A stretch of DNA of 64,000 nucleotides, taken from NCBI GenBank assembly GCA_021463165.1, contig JAJTWY010000002.1, positions 1 to 64,000 on the forward strand, given 5' to 3'. The position numbers and the translations under genes were made by a program. The notes under the pieces are model-generated. The model saw only the letters and a program-made list of their open reading frames with translations, made no database searches and was not told the DNA's origin. The stretch is from Pyrinomonadaceae bacterium (lineage in GTDB: Bacteria > Acidobacteriota > Blastocatellia > Pyrinomonadales > Pyrinomonadaceae). Within the stretch, counting starts at the first letter, position 1, and the number at the start of each line of letters is the position of its first letter. This document shows, one piece after another, positions 38,618 through 47,246 of this stretch.

Positions 38618-39042
38618 CTTGGCTGGCGAGCTTTTGGGAATCGATAACGCTTGTAAACGTCCTCATGGGCGTTGGGTTGTTCCTTGGCTCGCTGTTGATC
38701 AGTTTTGCGGCCATCGGTGTCGTCATGGTGAAGGTGCCGCCGCACTACTTCAGCTCGCATCACGATAGGGATTTCCTGCCTGACAGCCCGTGGCTGGTTC
38801 GCTGGGGAGCCGTGATAGCGAAGAATGTTGCCGGTGTTTTCCTTATACTGCTCGGTATTGTATTATCGCTTCCCGGAGTGCCCGGCCAGGGGATCCTCAC
38901 GATCTTGCTTGGCCTGATCTTCCTGGACATTCCCGGGAAACGGCCGCTTGAGGCTAAAATCATCAAACGCCCCGCGGTACTCTCGGCCATAAATAATCTA
39001 CGCGCCAGATATAATAAGCCGCCGCTCGAACTTGACGACTAG
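38614..39042 (+). CDS. Small membrane protein, PGPGW-like
   Basis: 142 residues with three hydrophobic segments: about 10-38, 65-85 and 90-108. The segment LSLPGVPGQGILTILLGLIFLDIPGK resembles the Pro/Gly motif of the PGPGW family of putative transmembrane proteins. A conserved-looking basic/aromatic tail follows (RPAVLSAINNLRARYNKPPLE). Function unknown; its overlap with a phosphatidyltransferase gene suggests a membrane-lipid link. Confidence 0.7.
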   Translation: MTWLASFWESITLVNVLMGVGLFLGSLLISFAAIGVVMVKVPPHYFSSHHDRDFLPDSPWLVRWGAVIAKNVAGVFLILLGIVLSLPGVPGQGILTILLGLIFLDIPGKRPLEAKIIKRPAVLSAINNLRARYNKPPLELDD

Positions 39043-39330
39043 ATGGGACTGATCGACAAACTTCTCGGACGAAAGAAACCGGACCCCGACGCCAGGCGAC
39101 GGTGGCTGATGGCGAACGGCCGAATTACCGACGGCGAGATAATTGACGCTTGGGTCGAGACGAATGGTGACGAGGTCGTTTACTACCGTTACACTCTGAA
39201 TGGAGTCGATTTCGAGTCGTCAGACGTATTGACGGCCGCCCAACGTCAACAGCCGGTCAAGTACGCTCCCGGTGCGAAGGTCGGGGTGAGATACGATCAA
39301 AGGAATCAAGGAAATTCGATAGTCGAATAA
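39043..39330 (+). CDS. DUF3592-like small protein
   Basis: 95 residues. The start ATG directly follows the previous stop codon. The core G-R-I-T-D-G-E-I-I-D-A-W ... VYYRYTLNGVDFESSDV ... YAPGAKVGVRYDQRNQGNSIV matches the beta-rich DUF3592 pattern (Y-x-Y-x-x-x-G, PG-x-x-V-x-V-x-Y-D-x-x-N). No membrane segment, unlike many DUF3592 members. Function unknown. It overlaps accC by one base (TAATG), so the two are coupled. Confidence 0.75.
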   Translation: MGLIDKLLGRKKPDPDARRRWLMANGRITDGEIIDAWVETNGDEVVYYRYTLNGVDFESSDVLTAAQRQQPVKYAPGAKVGVRYDQRNQGNSIVE

Positions 39331-40841
39331 TGTTCAAGAAGATCCTCATTGCCAACCGAGGGGAGATCGCTTGCCGCGTGATCCGCGCGTGTCGCGAGAT
39401 GAAGATCGCCACCGTCGCTGTTTACTCGGACGCCGACCGGGATGCCCTGCATGTAAGGATGGCGGACGAGGCGTTCCATATAGGGCCGCCGCCATCGGCT
39501 GAGAGCTATTTGCGATGGGATAAGATCATCGACGTCGCTCGCACGGCAGTGGCCGAAGCCATCCATCCGGGTTATGGGTTCCTATCAGAGAATGCGGAGT
39601 TTGTCCGGGAAGTTACAAAAGCGGGGATAACCTTTATCGGCCCACCGCCGGAAGCAATGGAAAGCATGGGCGGGAAGATGTCCGCGCGGAAGATCGCCAT
39701 CGCGGCCGGCGTTCCTGTGGTACCCGGCACCACCGATCCCCTAGCGAGTTACGAAGAGGCTCTTGATGTCGCCGCCTCGTTCGGTTATCCGGTCATGCTG
39801 AAGGCGTCGGCCGGTGGCGGCGGCAAGGGAATGCGGCTCGTCAACGATGGATCGGAGCTTCGGTCAGCCCTTGAGAATTCGCAGTCCGAGGCTAGGGCGA
39901 GTTTCGGCGACGATGCGGTCTATATTGAAAAAGCGATCGTTCGTCCGCGTCATATCGAGATCCAGGTCTTCTCGGACAAACACGGAAATCACGTCCACCT
40001 TGGCGAGCGCGAATGCTCGATCCAGCGTCGCCACCAGAAGGTCATCGAGGAAGCTCCGTCGCCGATCGATTCGGCTGAACTTCGTGCTGAGATGGGAGCC
40101 TGTGCGGTCACAGTCGCCAAAGCCGTCGATTATGTAGGCGCCGGAACGGTCGAGTTTTTAGTATCAGACCTTGACCGCTCGTTCTACTTTCTTGAAATGA
40201 ACACGCGGCTTCAGGTGGAGCATCCTGTCACCGAGCTAGTGACCGGGATCGATCTCGTCCGCGAGCAGATACGGGTCGCGTGGGGCGACGAACTGTCGTT
40301 TTCACAGGACGATGTCACGCTGACCGGCCATGCTATTGAGTGCCGCGTTTATGCGGAAGATCCCGATAACAACTTCCTGCCCTCGCCGGGCAAGATCACG
40401 CGGCTGCGGCTTCCTCAGGGGCCCGGTGTTCGCGATGATGGAGGCATTTACGAGGGAGCAGAAGTTTCGATCTTTTACGATCCGATGATCTCCAAATTCG
40501 CGGTCTATGGCAAGGACCGTGCCCAGGCGATCAGCCGAATGCGCCGCGCTTTGATGGAGTATGAGGTCGGCGGGATCAAGACGACGCTTCCGTTCTTCCG
40601 CGAGGTGATGGATGACGCTGAATTTATCGAAGGGCGTCTGGACACCGGTTTTGTCGGCCGTTTCAATGAACGGAGACAAGCCGCCGACGCGGACCAGCCA
40701 ACGCAGGATATGGCCGTTATTGCGGCTTCTCTCGCCTTCGCGGCCCGGCAGCGTGATGCCGCGGCAAAGAATGAAAATAGCTCCCAGCCGAGTCGTTGGG
40801 TGATGTCGGGCCGACACGCCCTTATGTCCGACAGGCTTTGA
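39330..40841 (+). CDS. accC: Acetyl-CoA carboxylase biotin carboxylase subunit
   Basis: 503 residues. ATP-grasp enzyme that carboxylates biotin on AccB for malonyl-CoA synthesis. Motifs: FKKILIANRGEIACRVIRACRE, the Gly-rich ATP loop KASAGGGGKGMR, the GERECSIQRRHQKVIEEAPSP stretch, FLEMNTRLQVEHPVTE, and the C-terminal domain with YDPMISKFAVYGKDRAQAI. About 50 residues longer than E. coli AccC because of a hydrophilic tail (FNERRQAADADQPTQ onward). accB is not in the window and accD is 10 kb away on the other strand. Confidence 0.93.
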   Translation: MFKKILIANRGEIACRVIRACREMKIATVAVYSDADRDALHVRMADEAFHIGPPPSAESYLRWDKIIDVARTAVAEAIHPGYGFLSENAEFVREVTKAGITFIGPPPEAMESMGGKMSARKIAIAAGVPVVPGTTDPLASYEEALDVAASFGYPVMLKASAGGGGKGMRLVNDGSELRSALENSQSEARASFGDDAVYIEKAIVRPRHIEIQVFSDKHGNHVHLGERECSIQRRHQKVIEEAPSPIDSAELRAEMGACAVTVAKAVDYVGAGTVEFLVSDLDRSFYFLEMNTRLQVEHPVTELVTGIDLVREQIRVAWGDELSFSQDDVTLTGHAIECRVYAEDPDNNFLPSPGKITRLRLPQGPGVRDDGGIYEGAEVSIFYDPMISKFAVYGKDRAQAISRMRRALMEYEVGGIKTTLPFFREVMDDAEFIEGRLDTGFVGRFNERRQAADADQPTQDMAVIAASLAFAARQRDAAAKNENSSQPSRWVMSGRHALMSDRL

Positions 40842-40859
40842 TATACTTTGGATTCAAAT

Positions 40860-41069
40860 ATGGAAGAACTCTTGCGAAGTCTTTTAGGAAAGAAGATCGA
40901 CGTCACGTGCGGCACGAATGCGGCCTTTCGGGGTGACGTCATGGACGTAAAGTCGGGTGTCTTATATCTGCGGGACGAGGATGGCGAGGTCGCCTATGTC
41001 TCGATCGACAAGATCGCCGTTATTTACGAATGTAAGGAAAACCATCCGCGTCCCGGGTTCGTTGTCTAG
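40860..41069 (+). CDS. Small Sm-like / MM0924-family-like protein
   Basis: 69 residues from ATG 40860; an in-frame TTG at 40848 adds four residues. The pattern LLGKKIDVTCGTNAAFRGDVMDVKSGVLYLRDEDGEVAYVSIDKIAVIYE is an Sm-type strand layout, as in the uncharacterised MM0924 family; family membership is from memory and not checked. TATACT at 40842, over the accC stop, could be its own -10. It ends the run begun by pfkA. RNA binding is a guess from fold only. Confidence 0.6.
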   Translation: MEELLRSLLGKKIDVTCGTNAAFRGDVMDVKSGVLYLRDEDGEVAYVSIDKIAVIYECKENHPRPGFVV

Positions 41070-41085
41070 CGGGATACTTTGGCCG

Positions 41086-41116
41086 AGAAAAAAGGCAATC
41101 CGCTCCGGACTGCCTT
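41086..41116 (-). terminator. Rho-independent terminator for the NlpC/P60 gene
   Basis: On the minus strand AAGGCA-G-TCCG-GAG-CGGA-T-TGCCTT followed by TTTT, 26 bases past the stop at 41143. Confidence 0.75.
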
Positions 41117-41142
41117 CACTAACCCAAAATGCGTAGTTTGAT

Positions 41143-41841
41143 CTACTGAGCCGGCTCGGCCACCTTCAGCTTCCCGAACCCGACAATACGTTTCTCCCAA
41201 TAGCCCTTGAACGGCGAATAGGTGATCCCCTTGCTCGAAGAGGCGTGATAAAAACCGTTCTCGTCGGCAACGATACCCATGTGGCCAAAGCCGTTGAGAA
41301 AGACCAAGGTACCGAATTTGAAGCGTTCGTCCCCGTAAACCGGCTCTGACATTGCCCACATGCCGCGGGCACTCGTTCGCGTGAATTTCATCCCCGCATC
41401 CCCGAATGCGGCCCAAACGAACGCCGAGCAGTCGTAGGTGTATGGCCCCATCGATCCATATTTGTAGCGAAGCCCGTAACGCGACCTGATCCCCTGATCA
41501 AGCAACGAGCTCGTCATCGAGCCATAACGCGCCTTCCCTGCGGCAACCATCGCAGCAACGCTCATTCTCGTCGCTCCGGCGGCGGCTTTGTTGGTTGGCG
41601 GCTCGTAGGCGGCATCAACCTTGGGCTTTACAACTTCAACGGAATTTGTGAGTGTGGGGCGTGAGGATCCTGTCTTTACGATCTCGGTCGAGCGAGGAGG
41701 TGCGGGAAGGTTAGTAGGCTGGCTCGAACCCGTCGTTCTCACAATGCGGTCGCGCTCCTGCGCAAGTGAATTGCCAGTTCCAACCATGCCAAGTGCGATG
41801 GCACACGCCGAGAGTAAAAGGACCTTTTTAAAATCTGTCAA
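41143..41841 (-). CDS. Secreted NlpC/P60-family cysteine peptidase
   Basis: 232 residues. Signal peptide at 1-28 (ending NSLAQ). Residues 30-85 are a Pro/Ser/Thr-rich linker. The C-terminal NlpC/P60 domain has Cys138 (YTYDCSAFVWAAF), His187 (GFGHMGIV) and His199 (FYHASSSKGI) as catalytic residues. Such enzymes cut peptidoglycan stem peptides. It is preceded by a 476-base gap with no convincing gene, so it likely has its own promoter. Confidence 0.87.
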   Translation of the reverse strand: MTDFKKVLLLSACAIALGMVGTGNSLAQERDRIVRTTGSSQPTNLPAPPRSTEIVKTGSSRPTLTNSVEVVKPKVDAAYEPPTNKAAAGATRMSVAAMVAAGKARYGSMTSSLLDQGIRSRYGLRYKYGSMGPYTYDCSAFVWAAFGDAGMKFTRTSARGMWAMSEPVYGDERFKFGTLVFLNGFGHMGIVADENGFYHASSSKGITYSPFKGYWEKRIVGFGKLKVAEPAQ

Positions 41842-42317
41842 ACCGTATCTCCAATGGAAAATTTTTTGGTGGCGGGAAGATTTGAGGAGACGACGAGAAG
41901 TATCGCCTATCTTAAGAAAACAAGTAACGCCGAAAGGTTTCCTGAAATTTCAGGAGCCCTCGAAACTACATCCTCAAATTTTTAACCCTTATAACCTTGA
42001 AACTAAGCAATGATCATTATGCCCTATGGCAGAAGAGGATGCAAACGGGCTAGTCTTGGGGTTGTTTTATCGGCTTTGTTAGCACTCAGTCGGGGAGGGG
42101 CCCCGCAAGACCTGACCAAGCCACACCCCGTCAAAAACAATTGGCGAGAATCCCCCTGTCTTGGGAATTCCCTCCTTTTCGGCCCTGCCGTCCGTTCCTT
42201 CAGTTGTCCTTGTATGTCAGCGTAGAAGCTTCAATCAGGTCCTGTTTCCAGCAAAAAATAGAAAGGCCCACAAAAAAATGCAGGCCTCCACAAATCTGTC
42301 GAAATTCGCGTCAAAAA
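41842..42317. other. 476-base intergenic region, possibly structured
   Basis: No convincing gene. Open frames here lack start signals and look composition-driven. The stretch about 42064-42140 is GC-rich and can fold back: TTGTTTT near 42063 pairs with AAAACAA near 42135, GGGGCCCC lies at the apex, and GGCTTTG faces CCAAGCC. A small RNA or a leader of the NlpC/P60 gene is possible; I could not match it to 6S, SRP, tmRNA or the c-di-AMP riboswitch. Confidence 0.3.
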
Positions 42318-42674
42318 CTAAGCTGAGAACGACGTTCCGCAGCCGCAGCCGCCGGTCGAGTTCGGGTTGTCAAAAGTGAATCCCGACCCCATCACGTTCG
42401 ACGTATGGTCGATCGTGATCCCGTTCAAGTACTGGGCCGAGAACATATCGACGAACATCTTCACACCGTCCTTATCGAGGACGAAATCGCCCGTTCGCGA
42501 CTCTTCCTCAATATTCAGGCTGTACTGGAAACCCGAACAACCGCCCGGAACAACACGGACTCGAAGGCCCGCCGTTTCCGGCAGATCTTCCTCACCGGCG
42601 ATAAACTTCTTGATCTCGGTGATCGCCGCGTCCGTTACGTTTAATTCAACTGAAGGTGCTGCAACTGCTGCCAT
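42318..42674 (-). CDS. erpA: HesB/IscA-type iron-sulfur cluster insertion protein
   Basis: 118 residues. A-type Fe-S carrier with its three conserved cysteines: Cys46 (VPGGCSGFQY), Cys110 and Cys112 (GGCGCGTSF). The core IDHTSNVMGSGFTFDNPN is typical of the ErpA branch. It passes clusters to apo-enzymes in the cytoplasm. It lies 94 bases downstream of the S9 peptidase, on the same strand as the Mrp ATPase, another Fe-S factor. Confidence 0.88.
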   Translation of the reverse strand: MAAVAAPSVELNVTDAAITEIKKFIAGEEDLPETAGLRVRVVPGGCSGFQYSLNIEEESRTGDFVLDKDGVKMFVDMFSAQYLNGITIDHTSNVMGSGFTFDNPNSTGGCGCGTSFSA

Positions 42675-42768
42675 ATTATCTTCTCCTGACGAAATATGAA
42701 GGCCCTGCCGAAGGCAAATCCTTACTTTAATGTAAATAATACCGCAATATCACCAATATTTCAATAGA

Positions 42769-45717
42769 TCACTGGTCGATACCAGCTCCCCCGACCTTAC
42801 GGCGATATTGCTCCTTCTCCTTTTCACGCTGTAGATAGGGAATTCCTTTCTCCATCCACGCCGGAGCCGTCGCACCTTTCAGGAAGTGGTCAAAGAACTC
42901 CTTCATTCGGCGAGCGTAGTCCTTCTGATTTTGCCTCTTTCGCAGGCCGTGGGGTTCTCCGTTGTAGTTGAAGAAATATACCTCTTTGCCCAGACGCCGA
43001 AGTGAAAGGTAAAACTCGATCCCCTGATACCAAGGCACCGCGTCATCGTTGTCGTTATGGATCATCATCACAGGCGTTTGGACGTTCTTAATGGAAAAGA
43101 GCGGCGAGTTCTCCATGAATTTATCGGTCGCATCCCACGGGGTCGCACCGATCCGGCTCTGCGTCCGTTCGTACTGGAACTGACGCGGCAAGCCGCTGCC
43201 CCAGCGAATACCGTTATATGCGCTGAACATGTTCGCAACCAGTGCCCCAGGCGCGGCGGCCGCGAACTTGTTGGTCCTTGTCAGCATGTACGCGATCTGA
43301 TAACCGCCCCAGCTATGCCCTTGGATGCCGATCGCCTTTTCATCGACAAAGCCCATTTTTACGATCGATTCGACGCCGGGCATTATGCATGACATCGCGC
43401 TCTTGCCCGGATAACCGATCTTGTAAACGATGTCGGGCAGAAATATCACATAGCCATCGCTCGCGTAAACTGCGGGGTTTACATTCTGTCCGGGGCCGGG
43501 ATTTCGAAAGTCGTGGACCGTATCCGATAGCTTTTCGTAAAGGTAAACGACCATCGGATATTTCTTCTTCGGGTCGAAATCGGCCGGTTTGATGAGAACG
43601 CCCTGAAGGGCGACGCCATCCGAACTCTTGTATCGGATCAGCTCAGATGTCCCCCACTTGAACGGTGCCATTTGAGCGCCGCCGTTACTCAGTTTCTTCG
43701 GCGAACTAAAGTCTCCGCCGGATGTCCATATGTCCGGATACTCATCGAACCGCGAAGCAGTGTAGACAAAACGGTCGGCATCTCGCGCCTTGATCGGCGT
43801 CGAAAAATTCCTCGGTTCCATCATTAGCCGCTCGGGTGTACCGTCTAGTTTTACTCGGTAGAAGCCGGACTCTCTTGTCTCTTGGCTTTCGCCCCGAAGC
43901 AGCATCGTCTGCCCGGGCACGACAAACCGTTCGTCCGGATCAGTACGCACGTAGCGCATCTCGGTCTTACTCGGACGTCCGTTCGTGAGCAGCTTTCCGC
44001 CGCTGCCGTCAGCCGCGACCTGCCATATATCGAACCGGTCGTAAATAAGCACCTCTTTATCGTCTTTCGTCCAACCGGCGAGGCCGTATGAAGGCGCCGC
44101 GCTTGGGCTGTCATGATCTTCACGAGCAAATTTCGTTTTCAATTTGGCTGTAAGATTAGTGACCTTACCATCGGCGATGGTTATCGAATTCCAGTCCTTA
44201 CCGTCGAAATATACAGCGTAGCGGGCGTTCGGCGACCAAGACGCGCCCCACTGAGCCCCCTGTCGGATCTGTTTCCGGGTTCCATCGGCCGTGTTGACGA
44301 GATAAGTGTCAGCGAAACCCGGATCATAGTTTCCGCGTATTCGATACGCACGGTCGTCACTGCCTATGGCCCATTTCCCATCAAAGCTCGGATTGAAAGA
44401 TTCCATCGTCGGATCAGCCAATTGAACAAACTTCTTATCCGCGATATGCCAAACGCCGCGATAGGAGCGGTCACGGTCGGCGATCAACCGTACCTTTTGC
44501 TGAGGTTGAACATAATCGTCCTTCCAGTGCCAGAGGTCGAGCACAACACGCTCTTCATCAGGAACAGCATTATTTGGGTCCGGCTCCGGGTCGGGCGGTG
44601 GAGCACTGCTGATAAAGAGGCGGCTGCCGTCGAACGAGAAGGCCAGAGAGCCCTTTTCGCTGACGACATATTCGCTGCGAAAGCCCGCCGTCTTTTCCGA
44701 AACAGCCTCGTCCGCCTTCGCGGCGCCTCTCGCCCAGTGATAGACCTTGAATCTGGGCTGCTTAGCGGCGGCATCGTCCTTGTCGCTGATAAAGGCGAGC
44801 TGCTTCTGTTCCTCATCCCAAGTCAGCTTCGTGTATTTGCCGGGGCCAGCAAGCAATGCAACCGGAGGGTCCGCAAGCTGGGGCGTGACGGCGAACGTTC
44901 CATTCGTTTCTTCCTTTCGCGATGAAACATTGAAAACGAGCGTCTTTGCATCTTTAGCAAAGCTATACTCGAGCACGTCGGCAAAGGTTCTTTCCTTGCC
45001 ATCGCTCAGGCTGCGAAGCACAAGGGTCGTACCGTATTCACGGCGTCTTGCCGGTGTCGGCGAAGGCGACGGACGCGGTGCGGCATTAGAATTTGCGGCG
45101 GCCGTGTTCGCGTTGGCTCCGCCTTCCGGCCTAGGGCGTTCTTCTCTCGCGGCCTCTTTCAGGATCGCGACAAAGCCCGAGCCATCTTCGGGGACCTGAT
45201 ATGATTTCGCTTCTTCGACTCGGGTGACCTTACCGTTGGCCAAGTCCATTATGCCGAGAGCGTTCTTCGGAAACTCCGCCGGTGGTTTCTTATCTTTGCG
45301 TGCCTTCAGGATATCGGCCTTGTTCGGCTCGATATTGAAGAATAGATACTTGCTGTCCGCCGAGAACGTCGGCCGCAAAAGTCTTCCCGTCGCCTGGAAC
45401 GCAGCCGTCGCGACCGGATCAGCCGGGTCGGGCGGCGGCGTCGGCGGCCGATACCCACGGGGCACACGCCATTCGGTATCGGCCGTGGTGCTTTTCACAT
45501 AGAGTTCGCCGTCTCCATCCTGCGGCTGCAGCACATACGCGACAAATTTGCCGTCACGCGAGACCGTCATGCCCTGAATGCTTTTCCAGGAATCGAAATC
45601 GGAAGCGGTGATCGGGCGTTTTGCCGACTGCGCGGGGATCTGCCCGGTCAGCAGACTGAAAAGCAACGCGAGGAATACTAATTTTTGCGGCATTTGCCGA
45701 GTGTGCAAAGAAAACAT
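42769..45717 (-). CDS. Secreted S9-family (prolyl oligopeptidase type) peptidase
   Basis: 982 residues. A signal peptide (about 10-30, ending QIPAQ) follows the first ATG, which has AGGACGG about 12 bases upstream; the second ATG at 45693 lacks such a signal. Residues about 40-690 are a TolB/WD-like beta-propeller. The C-terminal alpha/beta hydrolase has Ser802 (GIQGHSWGGYQIAY), Asp in HNDNDDAVPWYQ and His in NGEPHGLRKRQN. A Pro/Ala/Asn-rich low-complexity segment lies near residue 200-235. Probably a periplasmic or outer oligopeptidase. It sits between mrp and erpA, same strand. Confidence 0.9.
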   Translation of the reverse strand: MFSLHTRQMPQKLVFLALLFSLLTGQIPAQSAKRPITASDFDSWKSIQGMTVSRDGKFVAYVLQPQDGDGELYVKSTTADTEWRVPRGYRPPTPPPDPADPVATAAFQATGRLLRPTFSADSKYLFFNIEPNKADILKARKDKKPPAEFPKNALGIMDLANGKVTRVEEAKSYQVPEDGSGFVAILKEAAREERPRPEGGANANTAAANSNAAPRPSPSPTPARRREYGTTLVLRSLSDGKERTFADVLEYSFAKDAKTLVFNVSSRKEETNGTFAVTPQLADPPVALLAGPGKYTKLTWDEEQKQLAFISDKDDAAAKQPRFKVYHWARGAAKADEAVSEKTAGFRSEYVVSEKGSLAFSFDGSRLFISSAPPPDPEPDPNNAVPDEERVVLDLWHWKDDYVQPQQKVRLIADRDRSYRGVWHIADKKFVQLADPTMESFNPSFDGKWAIGSDDRAYRIRGNYDPGFADTYLVNTADGTRKQIRQGAQWGASWSPNARYAVYFDGKDWNSITIADGKVTNLTAKLKTKFAREDHDSPSAAPSYGLAGWTKDDKEVLIYDRFDIWQVAADGSGGKLLTNGRPSKTEMRYVRTDPDERFVVPGQTMLLRGESQETRESGFYRVKLDGTPERLMMEPRNFSTPIKARDADRFVYTASRFDEYPDIWTSGGDFSSPKKLSNGGAQMAPFKWGTSELIRYKSSDGVALQGVLIKPADFDPKKKYPMVVYLYEKLSDTVHDFRNPGPGQNVNPAVYASDGYVIFLPDIVYKIGYPGKSAMSCIMPGVESIVKMGFVDEKAIGIQGHSWGGYQIAYMLTRTNKFAAAAPGALVANMFSAYNGIRWGSGLPRQFQYERTQSRIGATPWDATDKFMENSPLFSIKNVQTPVMMIHNDNDDAVPWYQGIEFYLSLRRLGKEVYFFNYNGEPHGLRKRQNQKDYARRMKEFFDHFLKGATAPAWMEKGIPYLQREKEKEQYRRKVGGAGIDQ

Positions 45718-45791
45718 AGATACGACCGTCCTAGTTGTTTTTGAACTTAAGAGAATCCGCCATCGTCCCGAAATATAGCTCCCTCAAGGGT

Positions 45792-46871
45792 TTAGGCCCT
45801 AGTAAGGATCACCAGTTCCGGTTTCATCGCCTCGATGGAAACTTGCCGTGCGGCCTCTTCGGCAACCTTGCGGAAAGCAGCGGCCTGAGGTGAATCAGGT
45901 GCCGAAACGACAACGGGCGTGCCTTTGTCGCCGCCCTCGCGAACCTCCATTCCGAGCGGAACTTCGCCGAGGAAGTTGAGGCCGTATTCGTCGCAGAGTT
46001 TTTGTCCGCCGCCTTTGCCGAAGATCTCGTATTTGTTTCCGGTGTCAGGCGCGATGAAATACGACATGTTCTCGATCACGCCGAGAACGGGCACGTTGAC
46101 CTGCTCAAACATTTTTACGGCTCTCCGCACGTCGGAGAGCGAAACTTCCTGCGGCGTCGTGACCAGTATGGCCCCCTGAACGGGCACTAGCTGGGCCAAA
46201 CTAAGCTGTACGTCGCCCGTGCCCGGCGGCATATCGACGACGAGATAGTCAAGCTCGCCCCAGTTCACGTCGGTCAAAAACTGACGCACCACGCCGTGGA
46301 GCATCGGGCCGCGAAGGATCATCGGCTTGTCGGGCGGAACGAGGACCGCCATCGAGATCATCTTGATGCCGTGAGCCTCGATCGGTTTCAACTGGCCTTT
46401 AAAAACCTCGGGCTGGTCGTAGCCGGTGCCGAGCATCAGGGGGACATTTGGGCCGTAAACGTCGGCGTCCATGATGCCGACCTTCGCGCCATTGGCCGCA
46501 AGAGCAACGGCGAGATTGACGGCAACCGTCGATTTGCCGACGCCGCCTTTGCCGCTTGAGACGGCGATGATGTTCTTGACGCCGGGTATCGCGACGTTGT
46601 TCTTGATCCCGCGACCCTGTGGGACCTCGGCATCCATCGTGACATTCACATTCGATACGCCTTCGATCGCCGATACCAGATCGATCGCCTGCTGCTCCAT
46701 CAGCTCCTTGACCGGACAGGCAGGCGTCGTGAGGACGATCCGGAACGCCACATCGCCGCCGCTGATCGCAATATCCCGTACGAAACCAAGCGTGACAATA
46801 TCCTTGCGCAAGTCGGGATCGATGATCTTAGACAGCGCTTCCAAAACTGTTGCTTCTGTAAGATTGCTCAT
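45792..46871 (-). CDS. mrp: Mrp/ApbC-family Fe-S cluster carrier ATPase
   Basis: 359 residues from ATG 46871 (MSNLTEATVLEALSK); the longer frame from 46946 runs into the dispersed repeat and is not used. N-terminal MIP18/DUF59 domain (1-85) with PACPVKEL (Cys52). Deviant Walker A GKGGVGKST (107-115), then GIMDADVYGPNVP, VDMPPGTGD and PQEVSLSDVRRAVKMF. The CxxC that holds the bridging cluster in E. coli ApbC is replaced: ENMSYFIAPDTGNKYEIFG. So cluster binding, if any, must use other residues, as in some other phyla. Confidence 0.9.
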   Translation of the reverse strand: MSNLTEATVLEALSKIIDPDLRKDIVTLGFVRDIAISGGDVAFRIVLTTPACPVKELMEQQAIDLVSAIEGVSNVNVTMDAEVPQGRGIKNNVAIPGVKNIIAVSSGKGGVGKSTVAVNLAVALAANGAKVGIMDADVYGPNVPLMLGTGYDQPEVFKGQLKPIEAHGIKMISMAVLVPPDKPMILRGPMLHGVVRQFLTDVNWGELDYLVVDMPPGTGDVQLSLAQLVPVQGAILVTTPQEVSLSDVRRAVKMFEQVNVPVLGVIENMSYFIAPDTGNKYEIFGKGGGQKLCDEYGLNFLGEVPLGMEVREGGDKGTPVVVSAPDSPQAAAFRKVAEEAARQVSIEAMKPELVILTRA

Positions 46872-46902
46872 TTTTGCTTGATAAGTCGATTGTATCAAAT
46901 GA

Positions 46903-46981
46903 CCCGCGTCACCAGGAATCGTCAGCCTGTGTCCCAAGTGTCCCACCGGTGTCCCACCCGCTCGCTGGTACAGCTAACTAT
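46903..46981 (-). repeat. Dispersed intergenic repeat, copy 2
   Basis: Reverse complement resembles 29825-29893 block by block: ATAGTTA, GGTGGGACAC, GGTGGGACAC, TGGGACACAGG, then GGTGACGCG. It is 10 bases longer between the last two blocks. It lies 31 bases upstream of the mrp start codon. Confidence 0.55.
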
Positions 46982-47000
46982 AAGACACAACATCACTTAC

Positions 47001-47141
47001 GTGCACGAACCGATCGATCTGAAAGCTTTTTTAAAAACAATTGTCAAAGATCTATCCTTGCAGGAAATGCAACATCTTTTCAGCGATAGCACAGTTGATG
47101 GACAAAAGTCAAGATGTATCTTGCTGATGCCGGGGTGGTGA
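47001..47141 (+). CDS. Doubtful small ORF (46 residues)
   Basis: GTG-started frame encoding MHEPIDLKAFLKTIVKDL and a helical continuation to a TGA at 47139. The first 30 residues have protein-like amphipathic composition, but there is no ribosome-binding site and the end runs into the repeat-rich region. It may be a gene remnant. Confidence 0.2.
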   Translation: MHEPIDLKAFLKTIVKDLSLQEMQHLFSDSTVDGQKSRCILLMPGW

Positions 47142-47200
47142 GATGAACTGTCGATCTCCTTCCGCTCCGATCGTGAGTTGGCCAACTCTCGGAAGGATTG

Positions 47201-47220
47201 CCACTAGCTTTAGCTAATGG
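47201..47220. repeat. REP-like palindrome, copy 1
   Basis: CCACTAGCTTTAGCTAATGG, imperfect palindrome; one mismatch from the copy at 47346. Confidence 0.6.
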
Positions 47221-47246
47221 GTCGCTTGAAAGAATTGCCTCTTGCT

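Noticed and set aside
42010-42225. Plus-strand open frame in the gap before the NlpC/P60 gene
   Set aside because: No ribosome-binding site, odd composition, and it overlaps the fold-back region.
41842-42317. c-di-AMP (ydaO) riboswitch, 6S RNA, SRP RNA or tmRNA
   Set aside because: I looked for their conserved core sequences on both strands and did not find a match.
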